From Flavobacterium cupriresistens (lineage in GTDB: Bacteria > Bacteroidota > Bacteroidia > Flavobacteriales > Flavobacteriaceae): a stretch of DNA of 64,000 nt. The notes beneath the pieces are model-generated. The model had not been told where the DNA came from. It ran no database searches and worked only from the letters and a program-made list of their open reading frames with translations. Of the stretch, positions 8,778 to 16,873 are shown one piece after another; position 1 is the first letter of the stretch, and the number at the start of each line of letters is the position of its first letter. The position numbers and the translations under genes were made by a program. The DNA is taken from the NCBI RefSeq assembly GCF_020911925.1, contig NZ_CP087134.1:2170001-2234000 (forward strand). Direction: 5' to 3'.

Positions 8778-11076
8778 CTATATAGAATCCTATTTTATGA
8801 GGTATTGTGTCGTGCTGTCCTTATTTTTTGTTTTTGGATGTAGCAACACAAAATACCTGCCCAAAGGTGATTTGCTGTATACAGGAGGCACTGTAACAGT
8901 AAAAGACACTATACTTAATAAGAAAGACAGAAAAGCGCTGGAGAGTGAATTAGAAACCTTGTTGCGCCCAAAGCCCAATAAACAAATACTAGGATTAAAA
9001 CCCAAATTATGGTTTTATAATATTGCCGGAGAACCCAAAAAGCAAAAAGGAATTAGATATTGGCTTCGAAATAAAGTAGGGGAAGCTCCCGTGCTTTTCA
9101 GCAAAGTCGATTTAGAGTATAATGCATCCGTTTTGCGAAATTTTGCAGAAAATCGCGGTTATTTTAAGACCAGAGTAAGTGCCGATTCTACTGTTAAGGA
9201 TAAAAGAGTAACGGCAGAATACATTGTTATTCCTAAAAAACAATATAAAATTAAGAGCGTTACTTTCCCTCAAGATTCATCGGAAATTGCAAAAGTGATC
9301 AGTAAAACAAGTAGAAGAAGTTTGTTGAAAGTGGGTAATCCGTATGATTTAGATATTATAAAAGCAGAACGAGAACGAATTGATGCACGATTAAAAGAAA
9401 AGGGATATTATTATTTTAATCCGGATTATATTTTGGCTCAGGTTGACAGCAGTAAAGGCGATCATGAGGTAAAAATTAAATTGAAAATTAAAGAAGAAAC
9501 CCCTGTAAAAGCAACTGTAGCGTACAAAATAGATAAGATATTGGTGTATCCGAATTATTCTTTATCCAACGATAGTGCCGTATATCGCAATAAAGATCGC
9601 AAACAATACAATGATTTTACGATTATTGATACTGCAGATACTTTTAAACCAAGGGTTTTTGACCGAACGATATATTTCAAAAAGGGGGATTTATACAACA
9701 GAAAGGATCATAATCTTACCTTAAACCGTTTTGTGAATTTGGGTACTTTTAATTTTGTGAAAAATGAATTCAAAGAATCAGACAGCATAAAAAACGCTTT
9801 AGATTCGTATTATTATCTGACGCTTTTGCCTAAAAAGTTTATTCGGGTTGAGGTTTTGGGCAAAACCAATTCAGCGAGTTATACCGGAACAGAGATTAAT
9901 GCCAATTGGAACAACAGGAATTTCTTTCGGGGAGCAGAATTGTTTACCGTATCGGTTTTTAGTGGTGCTGATTTCCAGCTTTCGGGACAAAACAGCGGAA
10001 AAAACATTTACAAACTCGGAGCAGAAACCAGTCTGACGTGGCCAAGATTTATTACACCGTTCCGCATTGAAGGAAACAGTGAATTTGTTCCCAGAACGAA
10101 AGCCACTTTGCGATACGAATATCAAAAAAGAACCCAATTGTATGCGCTGAATTCGTTTAATACTTCGTTCGGATATTTGTGGAAAGAAAACATTCGCAAA
10201 GAACATCAGTTCAATATAGTGGATATTACCTATGTAAGTCCAAATAATGTAACACCCGAATATTTAGAGGATATTGAAGAAGATGCGTCTTTGGGAAGAG
10301 TGATTGAAAAACAATTGATTTTTGGCCCAACCTACTCGTACACCTACACCAATACCATGCAAAAGCGTAAAAAGAATACGTTTTATTTTAATGGAGAATT
10401 AGATTTAGCAGGGAATATTACGGGATTGGTAACGGGAGCCAACATCAAAAAAAACGATACGATAAAAATATTTGATGTTCCGTTTAGTCAATACGTAAAA
10501 ATCAAAGCAGATTTAAGACATTATTTAAAGTTGGGTAAAGAAAGCGAACTGGCAAGCCGAATTATCCTTGGTGCCGGATTTGCGTACGGAAATTCAAACA
10601 CCCTGCCTACATCCAAACAATTTGTAGTAGGGGGAACTAATAGTATTCGTGCCTTTAGAGCAAGATCGTTAGGTCCCGGAAGTTATAAGGCAGAAGTGAC
10701 TTCAAGTGATTACGTGCCCGACCAATCCGCCGATTTAAAACTGGAATTTAATACTGAATATCGGGCGAAACTTTTTAGCATTGTCAGAGGTGCCGTTTTT
10801 GTAGACGCAGGAAATATTTGGCTTTTAAATGCTGATCCAAATCGACCTAATGCCGAGATTACTAAAGATTTTATGAAACAAATCGCAGTAGGAGCCGGAG
10901 CCGGATTACGTTTTGATTTATCGTTTTTAGTTTTAAGAACCGATTTGGCTTTTCCGCTAAGAATCCCATACCTGCCCGAAGGCCAAAGATGGGTAATCGA
11001 CGATATCAACTTTGGAAGTGGTTCCTGGAGAAAAGACAATCTGATTTTTAATATTGCTATAGGATATCCTTTTTAG
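8761..11076 (+). CDS. tamL: TamL, Omp85-family outer membrane lipoprotein
   Basis: An Omp85 (BamA/TamA) family outer membrane protein in its Bacteroidota lipoprotein form. The N-terminus ends in FFVFGCSN, where Cys is the predicted lipidation site. TamA-like segments follow (YLPKGDLLYTGG at the start of mature protein), then POTRA-like regions up to roughly residue 350. A C-terminal beta-barrel follows, with GGTNSIRAFRARSLGPG (the conserved Omp85 loop with its RxRxxGPG) and a terminal aromatic strand ending in GYPF. I chose the ATG at 8761; an in-frame TTG at 8752 would add only three residues. It overlaps tamB by 17 bases. By analogy with TamA-TamB it should act with the upstream product in moving lipids or assembling proteins at the outer membrane. 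Confidence 0.92.
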   Translation: MSKKHSYIESYFMRYCVVLSLFFVFGCSNTKYLPKGDLLYTGGTVTVKDTILNKKDRKALESELETLLRPKPNKQILGLKPKLWFYNIAGEPKKQKGIRYWLRNKVGEAPVLFSKVDLEYNASVLRNFAENRGYFKTRVSADSTVKDKRVTAEYIVIPKKQYKIKSVTFPQDSSEIAKVISKTSRRSLLKVGNPYDLDIIKAERERIDARLKEKGYYYFNPDYILAQVDSSKGDHEVKIKLKIKEETPVKATVAYKIDKILVYPNYSLSNDSAVYRNKDRKQYNDFTIIDTADTFKPRVFDRTIYFKKGDLYNRKDHNLTLNRFVNLGTFNFVKNEFKESDSIKNALDSYYYLTLLPKKFIRVEVLGKTNSASYTGTEINANWNNRNFFRGAELFTVSVFSGADFQLSGQNSGKNIYKLGAETSLTWPRFITPFRIEGNSEFVPRTKATLRYEYQKRTQLYALNSFNTSFGYLWKENIRKEHQFNIVDITYVSPNNVTPEYLEDIEEDASLGRVIEKQLIFGPTYSYTYTNTMQKRKKNTFYFNGELDLAGNITGLVTGANIKKNDTIKIFDVPFSQYVKIKADLRHYLKLGKESELASRIILGAGFAYGNSNTLPTSKQFVVGGTNSIRAFRARSLGPGSYKAEVTSSDYVPDQSADLKLEFNTEYRAKLFSIVRGAVFVDAGNIWLLNADPNRPNAEITKDFMKQIAVGAGAGLRFDLSFLVLRTDLAFPLRIPYLPEGQRWVIDDINFGSGSWRKDNLIFNIAIGYPF

Positions 11077-11085
11077 CATTTTCCC

Positions 11086-11480
11086 AACACGAATTACACG
11101 AATTAACACGAAGGTTGGAGTCTTTTAAATGGTGTTTTTCAAATTAAAAATCCGTGAAATTGAAGGAGCAAACACAAAGAATAATTAGTGCAAATTAGTG
11201 CAATTCGTGTTAAACCTTTTCTCAACACGAATTACACGAATTAACACGAAGGTTGGTGTCTTTTAAATGAATTTATCAAATTAAAATTTGTGTAATTGAC
11301 CACTATCCGCAAAGTGAGATTAGTGCAAATTAGTGCAATTCGTGTTAAACTTTTTTTACCACGAATTGTATGAATTAACACGAAGGTTGGAGCTTTAAAA
11401 TTGAATTTATCAAATTAAAATTTGTGGAATTGACCACTATCCGCAAAGATTGATTAGTGTGAATTAGTGAAATTCGTGTC
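11086..11480. repeat. three tandem palindromic intergenic repeats (CACGAATT family)
   Basis: Three related units (11086-11215, 11224-11350, 11358-11480) each begin with CACGAATTnnACGAATTAAC and end with the near-complement GTGCAATTCGTGTT. Each unit could therefore fold into a large hairpin. The interiors share CACGAAGGTTGGAG, and in the second and third units GACCACTATCCGCAAAG. No open frame is conserved. They fill the whole gap between tamL and the DUF4230 gene. Similar wording recurs at 39.2-39.5 kb. Confidence 0.85.
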
Positions 11481-11546
11481 AAAAAAAAATAGCAACAGAA
11501 AACTTCTTAAAAAAAAGAAGTAAATTCGTCTAACTAATTTAATCGA

Positions 11547-12176
11547 ATGCAAAACTTAATAAAGAGAATTTTAGCTGTAGCCGTAATCGTGGTCATTGTG
11601 ATTTTGGCTTTTAAATATTGTGGGTTTAAAAAAGAGGAGGACCCGGAAATCGGTTATAATACCAACTTGATCCAGCAGCAAATCTTAAATGTTGGGAAAT
11701 TGGTAGTCACCGAAGGTCATTTCTCAGAAGTCATCACATATAAAAACCAGCAGAAGTATTTGATGGACATGGTTTCTTTTGAGAAAAAAGCACTTATTGT
11801 AGTAAATGCCAATGTTACAGTAGCGTATGATTTACATCAAATGAAATACGATATCGACGAAAAAAATAAAACAATCACGATCCTGAATATTCCAAAAGAA
11901 GAAATTACAATCAATCCGGACATTCAGTTTTATGATGTGGAACAAAGTAAATTAAATCCGTTTACAGGAGACGATTACAATAAAATCAATAAATCGGTAA
12001 AAGCAAATCTGGCCAAGAAAATCGAAAAATCATCCTTAAAAACCAATGCTCAAAACAGATTGATTAGTGAATTATCAAAGATTTTAATTTTGACGAATTC
12101 AATGGGGTGGAAACTTCAATATAATGGGAAAACGATTGAATCGGATAAGGATTTTAATAAGGATTTGAAATTGTAA
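11547..12176 (+). CDS. DUF4230 domain-containing protein
   Basis: A single N-terminal membrane segment (about residues 7-25, rich in Val and Ile) is followed by a soluble domain matching DUF4230. Recognisable features are the LVVTEGHFSEV segment, a run of beta strands (KKALIVVNANVTVAYDLH), and the EITINPDIQFYDVEQSKLNPF block. The C-terminal third is helical. The function is unknown; family members occur widely in Bacteroidota and Firmicutes as membrane-anchored proteins. It stands alone, with a tandem repeat array on each side. Confidence 0.8.
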   Translation: MQNLIKRILAVAVIVVIVILAFKYCGFKKEEDPEIGYNTNLIQQQILNVGKLVVTEGHFSEVITYKNQQKYLMDMVSFEKKALIVVNANVTVAYDLHQMKYDIDEKNKTITILNIPKEEITINPDIQFYDVEQSKLNPFTGDDYNKINKSVKANLAKKIEKSSLKTNAQNRLISELSKILILTNSMGWKLQYNGKTIESDKDFNKDLKL

Positions 12177-12177
12177 T

Positions 12178-12586
12178 GGTTAGCGCCGCAAAGGCACAAA
12201 GCCGCAAAGTCTTTATTATGCCATAGATTAAAAGGATTAAAAAAAATTTTGCGATTTCGCGACTTTGCGAGATTATGTAACGGTTAGCGCCACAAAGGCT
12301 CAAAGTCGCAAAGTTTTTATTATGCCACAGATTAAAAGGATTAAAAAAACCTTTGCGATTTCGCTACTTTGCGAGATTATGTAGCGGTTAGCGCCACAAA
12401 GGCTCAAAGCCGCAAAGTTTTTATTTTGCCACAGATTAAAAGGATTAAAAAAAACTTTACGATTTCGCGACTTTGCGAGATTATGTAACGGTTAGCGCCA
12501 CAAAGGCTCAAAGCCGCAAAGTTTTTATTATACCACAATTAAAAGGATTAAAAAAAAACTTTGCGATTTCGCGACTTTGCGAGATT
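12178..12586. repeat. four tandem 104-bp intergenic repeats (GCGCCACAAAGGC family)
   Basis: Units begin at 12178, 12282, 12386 and 12490 with a constant 104-base period. Each starts with GGTTAGCGCC and AAAGGC, contains CCGCAAAG, then the words CACAGATTAAAAGG and ATTAAAAAAA, and ends with GCGATTTCGC and CTTTGCGAG. The CTTTGCGAG end can pair with the AAAG..GCAAAG start. The fourth unit runs into unrelated sequence near 12586. A further stretch (12590-12650) repeats CGCAGTAAAAA and AGCGCCTTAGCGG. No reading frame is kept. Confidence 0.88.
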
Positions 12587-12651
12587 AAAAAACCGCAGTA
12601 AAAACACGCAGTAAAAAAACTTAGTGCCTTAGCGCCTTAGCGGCAAAAAAC

Positions 12652-14409
12652 CTAAACAGCTTCCTTATCAAAAATCAAATCCAAACCGCCCGAAATCAAA
12701 TGCGCTACTTCTGTACGTTTTGTTTTCAACTGATCCAGGTGTACTAAAACTTCCTGTAAAAGCTGTGTTTCGTCTGAATCTTTCAAAAGCTCTGCAATTT
12801 CAACAGAAAGCAACCAATCGTTTGAATGGTTTTCTTTTAGTTTTTCAAATACAAATTTCAATTCTGCTTTAGAATTTTTATTTTCTCTAATGGTACGTAC
12901 TGTTTGATATAGTGCTTCTAAATCATCACGTTCGTCAGTCTGTACGGCTTTAATAGTGGTCGTTTTTGGAACATTATTGATTAAGTCAAAACTATTTACA
13001 TCAGCTGGGCCTGAAAATGCCGAAACCACTTTTTTACCAATTGCCATATCGTAATTACCCCATTCCGGACGGAATAGAACTTCCTCTCCATGGGTTACGG
13101 TACAATTTCTGAAACTGATTAAAATAATCTCTCCGTGCAGGTTTCTGGAGCCGGTGATGATTTCACCTTCAACAATAATATTGCCTTCAAATTCAAGTCT
13201 TACAGCTTCATTTTCAACGATGCTATAGGCTTGTAAATCTTTAGGGCTCATGTCTTCAATGGCTAAATTGAAGCCTTTTAGTTTTCCGATCGGGCTTCCA
13301 AATCCATCAGGATGGGTTAGCGTTCCGTGGCCTACTAATTCTTTTTCACGGTAAGACAAAGCCGTTTTTCCGGTTGCCTGAATGTAAACCGGTTTTCCTT
13401 CGTCTTCAATTACTTTGGTAAATACTCCAGAAATCTGTAGACCAGTACTCAATTCGATAGTCCCTAAAGCATTCGAATGGATTAGTTTATTGATTCCCGA
13501 AAGACCTCCCGTACGTAAAGCCATTTTATTGGCAAATTCCTCTAAAATCAAACTTAAATACGAGAAATTTGTGGTTACATACAACTGCGGTTGCAATTGT
13601 GTAATATCAAAATTCTGATTGGCAGCCGAGATATCATAAGGAATTTTCTTTACATTATCGGTCATACACCAAGCACTCTCTCCAATGGAAGAAAGTAATC
13701 CGGCGCCATATATTTTTGGATTTTCAACAGTGCCAATCAAACCATATTCAACCGTCCACCAATGCAGGTTTCTGATTTGGGCCATTTCAGATAATTCGCC
13801 CATATTGTTTTGTAAGTCGGCAACTGCTTTTTCTGCTTCGTCAATTTTTTCCTGCGGAGTATCTTCAGCTTCTTTCAAAATCGAAAGTAATCGAATCGCT
13901 TCGTACATCTGATAATCTTTGTGAGAAGAAATCGCTTTACAACCAATTTCTCCAAAACGACGCAGGTACTCCGCGTATTCCGGATTGGCAATAATAGGAG
14001 CGTGGCCGGCACCTTCGTGAATAATATCCGGTGCAGGAGTATATTCGATATGTTCTAATTGTCTGATATCCGATGCAATAACCAAAACGTTATAGGCTTG
14101 AAATTCCATAAAAGCGTTAGGCGGAATGAATCCGTCAACCGCAACGGCAGCCCAGCCAATTTCAGTCAGAATACGGTTCATACCATACATGCTTGGAATA
14201 GAATCTACTTCAATTCCAGTTTTTCTTAGTCCGTCTAAATACGAATGATGGGCAACTTTAGACAGATAATCTACATTTTTACGCATCACATAACGCCAAA
14301 CTGCCTGATTGATAGGTGTGTAATCGCTATAGTCCTGAGGTTTAATAAATTGCTTTAAGTGTTTAGGCAATCGCTCTAATAAAGGATTTGTTTCAATAGT
14401 TGGGTTCAT
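12652..14409 (-). CDS. aromatic amino acid hydroxylase (phenylalanine 4-monooxygenase type), long form
   Basis: A pterin-dependent non-haem iron hydroxylase that probably converts phenylalanine to tyrosine. The iron-binding triad is readable: His131 and His136 in HEGAGH, and Glu221 in WWTVEYGLIG. The catalytic domain occupies about residues 75-335. At 585 aa the protein is about twice the length of proteobacterial PhhA (about 300 aa). The extra C-terminal 250 residues begin with a beta-rich region (VRLEFEGNIIVEGEIITGSRNLHG) and end in a helical part. This long architecture is known in Bacteroidota, but I know no role for the extension. The minus-strand neighbour upstream is a truncated haemoglobin with its own promoter, so the gene is probably monocistronic. 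Substrate preference (Phe, Tyr or Trp) cannot be fixed from motifs alone. Confidence 0.88.
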   Translation of the reverse strand: MNPTIETNPLLERLPKHLKQFIKPQDYSDYTPINQAVWRYVMRKNVDYLSKVAHHSYLDGLRKTGIEVDSIPSMYGMNRILTEIGWAAVAVDGFIPPNAFMEFQAYNVLVIASDIRQLEHIEYTPAPDIIHEGAGHAPIIANPEYAEYLRRFGEIGCKAISSHKDYQMYEAIRLLSILKEAEDTPQEKIDEAEKAVADLQNNMGELSEMAQIRNLHWWTVEYGLIGTVENPKIYGAGLLSSIGESAWCMTDNVKKIPYDISAANQNFDITQLQPQLYVTTNFSYLSLILEEFANKMALRTGGLSGINKLIHSNALGTIELSTGLQISGVFTKVIEDEGKPVYIQATGKTALSYREKELVGHGTLTHPDGFGSPIGKLKGFNLAIEDMSPKDLQAYSIVENEAVRLEFEGNIIVEGEIITGSRNLHGEIILISFRNCTVTHGEEVLFRPEWGNYDMAIGKKVVSAFSGPADVNSFDLINNVPKTTTIKAVQTDERDDLEALYQTVRTIRENKNSKAELKFVFEKLKENHSNDWLLSVEIAELLKDSDETQLLQEVLVHLDQLKTKRTEVAHLISGGLDLIFDKEAV

Positions 14410-14595
14410 TTCGAAAACGTTGTAGTTTGAAATGTAAAATTACGAATTTACAGTGCGTTTTTTGGTATTCGTTACAACTTTTTGTACAAAATTATTTATT
14501 GCTGTTTTTTGTGAAAGTTCTCTCAACCAGGATGGGAGGAGAATTGGGTCTTTTTGGGAATGAAGAATCTGTATCTGTAGTTTTTTATCAGCCAC

Positions 14596-14646
14596 AAATT
14601 CACGAATCTTTTACTAAACTATAATTCGTGAATTTGTTTCGTTTGG
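14596..14646 (-). terminator. large hairpin downstream of truncated haemoglobin gene
   Basis: AAATTCACGAAT (14596-14607) pairs with ATTCGTGAATTT around a 16-base loop; flanking GCCAC and GTTTGGC can extend the stem. It starts 8 bases past the stop of the minus-strand gene ending at 14654. There is no clear U run, so it may be a weak terminator or another intergenic palindrome using the CACGAAT word. Confidence 0.5.
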
Positions 14647-14653
14647 CTGAAAT

Positions 14654-15046
14654 CTAATTTTTTTGCTGTGCTTCTAAATTCCTGAAGTATTCAATTTTGT
14701 AATTGAACATGTAAGCCATATTGGCGGCACGGACTTTTGCCTCTTCAGCTAATTTTCCGGCAAATAAAAAATCGACTGTTGTGGTGAAAATTTCCATCCA
14801 ACGGTCAAAATGTGCTTGATCTATAGGTAATTGTTTATGTGGCGGAAATGGACTTCCGGAATAGGTGTGTTCTTCTAATAAAATAGTTTGCCAAAAGGAA
14901 TACATTTTTTCCAGATGCTCCGGCCATCTTCCTAACATTTTTTGATTAAAAATAGGCCCAATTAAATCATCATCCTGCACTTTTGCATAAAAAGTATTTA
15001 CTAAAAGTTTAATATCGCCTAAGCTTGAAATATCTTGAGTTGCCAT
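14654..15046 (-). CDS. group III truncated haemoglobin
   Basis: A small haem-binding globin (130 aa) with the 2-on-2 fold. Group III features are visible: DIKLLVNTFYAKVQDDDLIGPIFN at the start, the W-containing E-helix region (MYSFWQTILL), and AHFDRWMEIF with the proximal His. The start at 15046 (MATQDISSLG) is preferred over an ATG 69 bases upstream. A promoter box at 15071-15078 lies between the two, and the extra residues would be unusual for the family. These globins are linked to oxygen or nitric oxide chemistry, but the physiological role is generally unclear. Confidence 0.88.
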   Translation of the reverse strand: MATQDISSLGDIKLLVNTFYAKVQDDDLIGPIFNQKMLGRWPEHLEKMYSFWQTILLEEHTYSGSPFPPHKQLPIDQAHFDRWMEIFTTTVDFLFAGKLAEEAKVRAANMAYMFNYKIEYFRNLEAQQKN

Positions 15047-15070
15047 GTTTATAAAAGTAAAATTCGCCTG

Positions 15071-15078
15071 CAAAAATA
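15071..15078 (-). promoter_or_regulatory. promoter -7 box TATTTTTG for truncated haemoglobin
   Basis: Read on the minus strand this is a perfect TAnnTTTG box, 24 bases before the start at 15046. No TTG at the right distance is seen. It lies in the gap between ilvA and the globin gene, suggesting separate transcription. Confidence 0.5.
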
Positions 15079-15127
15079 CAATATAACTAAGGGTTTGCTT
15101 TGTGATATTTATCATTTAACGTTGTTT

Positions 15128-16372
15128 TTAACCAATCAACTGTGTAAATAAATCCTGATTGTCATTCAAATATTGAAATTCAAAGCCATTTGCTGTCATA
15201 TTCCATTTGATGGACATAATATCTTTTTTGTTTTTTAATTCTAAACCAACAACAACAGACCCTACTTCACGGTTGTTTTTTTTGTGAAACTGGAAATAAG
15301 TGATATCATCATCCGGTCCAAGAATGTTATTTACAAACTCTTTTAAAGCACCGGGACGCTGTGGAAATTGAATCATGAAATAATGCATCAATCCTTCGTA
15401 AAGTAAAGAGCGTTCCTTTATTTCTGCCGTTCTTTCAATGTCGTTGTTACTTCCGCTCACCACGCAAACGACATTTTTGTTTTTTATTTTGTCTTTATAA
15501 AAATCTAAAGCTGCGATAGTCAAAGCCCCTGCAGGTTCAACAACCATAGCTTCTTCATTGTACAATCTTAAAATGGTAGTGCAGACTTTTCCTTCCGGGA
15601 CCAGAATGATATCGTCCAGATTTTTGCGGCAGATCTCAAAAGTCAGATCACCAACTTGTTTGACAGCGGCTCCGTCAACAAATTTATCAATCGTTTTTAA
15701 TGCAGTGTTTTTATCTTCCTTAATTGAATTTTTCATCGATGGAGCCCCCTGAGGTTCAACGCCTATAATTTTGGTATCAGGACTCAAATGTTTAAAAACT
15801 TCAGATAAACCGGAAGCCAATCCACCACCGCCAATCGGTACAAAGACATAATCTATCGGTTTTTTATAATGGTCGAGAATTTCCAGTCCAACCGTTCCCT
15901 GACCCGCAATCACTTTTAAGTCATCAAAAGGATGGATGAAGGTTTTGTGGTTTTCCAGTGCATCAGCTGTGGCAGAGGCGTAAGCATCATCAAAAGTATC
16001 GCCGATAAGAACAATTTCAACAAACGATTTTCCGAATAATTGTACTTGTTTTACTTTTTGCTTTGGTGTTGTTTTGGGCATGTAAATTTTGCCTTTTATA
16101 TGCAGTAAGTTACAGGAGTAAGCAACGCCCTGCGCATGATTTCCGGCACTGGCACATACAATTCCTGTTGCTTTTTCAGGATCGCTTAACGAAGAAATTT
16201 TGTTGTAAGCCCCTCTGATTTTGTACGACCGGACAATTTGTAAATCTTCTCTTTTTAATAAAATGGTAGCTTTAAATTCTTCTGAAAGATTCAAATTTTG
16301 AGTCAGTGGGGTAGCGGCAACTACATTTTCGAGTTGTTTTTTGGCGGCAAGTACTTCGTTAAATAGATCCAT
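15128..16372 (-). CDS. ilvA: threonine ammonia-lyase (threonine deaminase)
   Basis: A PLP enzyme that deaminates threonine to 2-oxobutanoate, the first committed step to isoleucine. Counting from the ATG at 16372, the PLP lysine is Lys51 in SYKIRGA. The phosphate-binding glycine loop is in VPIGGGGLASG. The C-terminal quarter (MIQFPQRPGALKEF onward) is a single ACT-like regulatory domain, so at 414 aa this is the shorter allosteric form compared with E. coli (514 aa, two such domains). An in-frame ATG at 16396 would add eight residues encoded inside an intergenic repeat, so I prefer 16372 (MDLFNEVLAAKK). Upstream lies an isoleucine-codon leader and attenuator, which supports a biosynthetic and not a catabolic role. 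A truncated copy of its first codons is present upstream. Confidence 0.95.
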   Translation of the reverse strand: MDLFNEVLAAKKQLENVVAATPLTQNLNLSEEFKATILLKREDLQIVRSYKIRGAYNKISSLSDPEKATGIVCASAGNHAQGVAYSCNLLHIKGKIYMPKTTPKQKVKQVQLFGKSFVEIVLIGDTFDDAYASATADALENHKTFIHPFDDLKVIAGQGTVGLEILDHYKKPIDYVFVPIGGGGLASGLSEVFKHLSPDTKIIGVEPQGAPSMKNSIKEDKNTALKTIDKFVDGAAVKQVGDLTFEICRKNLDDIILVPEGKVCTTILRLYNEEAMVVEPAGALTIAALDFYKDKIKNKNVVCVVSGSNNDIERTAEIKERSLLYEGLMHYFMIQFPQRPGALKEFVNNILGPDDDITYFQFHKKNNREVGSVVVGLELKNKKDIMSIKWNMTANGFEFQYLNDNQDLFTQLIG

Positions 16373-16390
16373 GTTTTTTGTTTTATTTTT

Positions 16391-16449
16391 TGCCACAGAT
16401 TAAAGTGATTAGAAAGATTTAATCTGTGCGAATCTGTGAAATCTGTGGC
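16391..16449. repeat. CACAGATT palindromic repeat, copy next to ilvA
   Basis: GCCACAGATTAAAGTGATTA at the left and GAAATCTGTGGC at the right are inverted arms, with AATCTGTG repeats between. It lies between the attenuator terminator and the ilvA start, and would be in the 5' leader of the full-length transcript. An almost identical copy is at 16757-16815. Confidence 0.8.
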
Positions 16450-16480
16450 AAAAATTAGCTGTATTTAAATTATTTAAAAT

Positions 16481-16507
16481 AAAAAAACCTCCCGATTTGG
16501 GAGGTTT
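16481..16507 (-). terminator. attenuator terminator of ilvA leader
   Basis: On the minus strand AAACCTCCC, loop AAATC and GGGAGGTTT are followed by a run of T's (complement of 16481-16487). It lies between the isoleucine-rich leader peptide and ilvA, so read-through must be controlled. Its 5' arm can pair instead with the antiterminator strand at 16542-16550. Confidence 0.88.
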
Positions 16508-16541
16508 CATAAAATTGTATTTGTTTACTTCTTTATATAAC

Positions 16542-16572
16542 ACCTCGCCATTATCGCTGAATAGCAATAATG
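16542..16572 (-). promoter_or_regulatory. ilvA attenuator: leader hairpin and antiterminator strand
   Basis: A perfect 10-bp hairpin (arms 16549-16558 and 16563-16572, 4-base loop) covers the last Ile codons and the stop of the leader peptide. Right after the stop, the minus-strand sequence TGGCGAGGT (16542-16550) can pair with ACCTCCCA of the terminator (16498-16505) as eight base pairs with one bulged C. The two structures overlap and so exclude each other. This is the geometry of ribosome-mediated attenuation. Confidence 0.8.
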
Positions 16573-16610
16573 TTAATAATAGCGATACTAATGTTATTTA
16601 AATTCGTCAT
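16551..16610 (-). CDS. isoleucine-rich leader peptide for ilvA
   Basis: A 19-codon frame reading MTNLNNISIAIINIIAIQR, with seven isoleucine codons (six ATT, one ATC) and one Leu. It starts 19 bases after a perfect TACATTTG promoter box and is followed by mutually exclusive hairpins and then ilvA. The inferred role is sensing charged tRNA-Ile. When isoleucine is scarce the ribosome stalls on the Ile codons, the leader hairpin cannot form, and the antiterminator allows ilvA transcription. With ample isoleucine the terminator forms. The reading is direct; the mechanism is inferred from the well-known ilv and his attenuators of other bacteria. Confidence 0.82.
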   Translation of the reverse strand: MTNLNNISIAIINIIAIQR

Positions 16611-16629
16611 TTTTTAATTGTCTGAAAAA

Positions 16630-16637
16630 CAAATGTA
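16630..16637 (-). promoter_or_regulatory. promoter -7 box TACATTTG for ilvA leader
   Basis: A perfect TAnnTTTG box on the minus strand, 19 bases before the leader peptide start. No clear TTG is found 17-23 bases further upstream. It implies a very short untranslated region before the leader peptide. Confidence 0.6.
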
Positions 16638-16687
16638 TTAATTATTTTTTTATCTGCGTGTACTGAATTGTAATTTTAGTTGTAAAT

Positions 16688-16738
16688 CTAGATTCTGTTC
16701 CAATAGGTAGCAGTAAGCACTTCATTAAATAGATCCAT
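16688..16738 (-). pseudogene. truncated duplicate of the ilvA 5' end
   Basis: The frame reads MDLFNEVLTATYWNRI and stops. The first eight residues are identical to the start of IlvA and the ninth and tenth are close (TA versus AA); homology then ends. It is part of a larger duplicated segment (16711-16887) that also carries the repeat and terminator found before ilvA. It is a remnant, not a functional gene, unless the 16-residue product is translated. Confidence 0.75.
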
Positions 16739-16756
16739 TTTTTTGTTTTATTTTTT

Positions 16757-16815
16757 ACCACAGATTAAAATGATTAGAAAGATTTAATCTGTGTGAATCT
16801 GTGAAATCTGTGGCA
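16757..16815. repeat. CACAGATT palindromic repeat, upstream duplicate
   Basis: Nearly identical to 16391-16449 (a few substitutions such as TGTGTGAAT for TGTGCGAAT). The arms CCACAGATT and AATCTGTGG face each other. It lies downstream of the DUF4136 gene and its terminator. Confidence 0.8.
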
Positions 16816-16845
16816 AAAATTAGCTGTATTTAAATTATTTAAAAT

Positions 16846-16873
16846 AAAAAAAACCTCCCGATTTGGGAGGTTT
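16846..16873 (-). terminator. terminator of DUF4136 gene, duplicate of the ilvA attenuator terminator
   Basis: AAACCTCCC, loop AAATC, GGGAGGTTT and a T run on the minus strand, identical in stem and loop to the ilvA attenuator. It follows the DUF4136 stop by 16 bases and here works as an ordinary terminator with no leader peptide before it. Confidence 0.88.

Noticed and set aside
11086..12586. Possible CRISPR arrays in the two tandem repeat regions
   Set aside because: The units are 104 to 138 bases long with nearly identical interiors; there are no short repeats with unique spacers and no cas genes nearby.
14400..14624. 74-codon frame antisense to the gap before the aromatic hydroxylase
   Set aside because: It overlaps the hydroxylase start and a hairpin, has no domain and is most likely chance.
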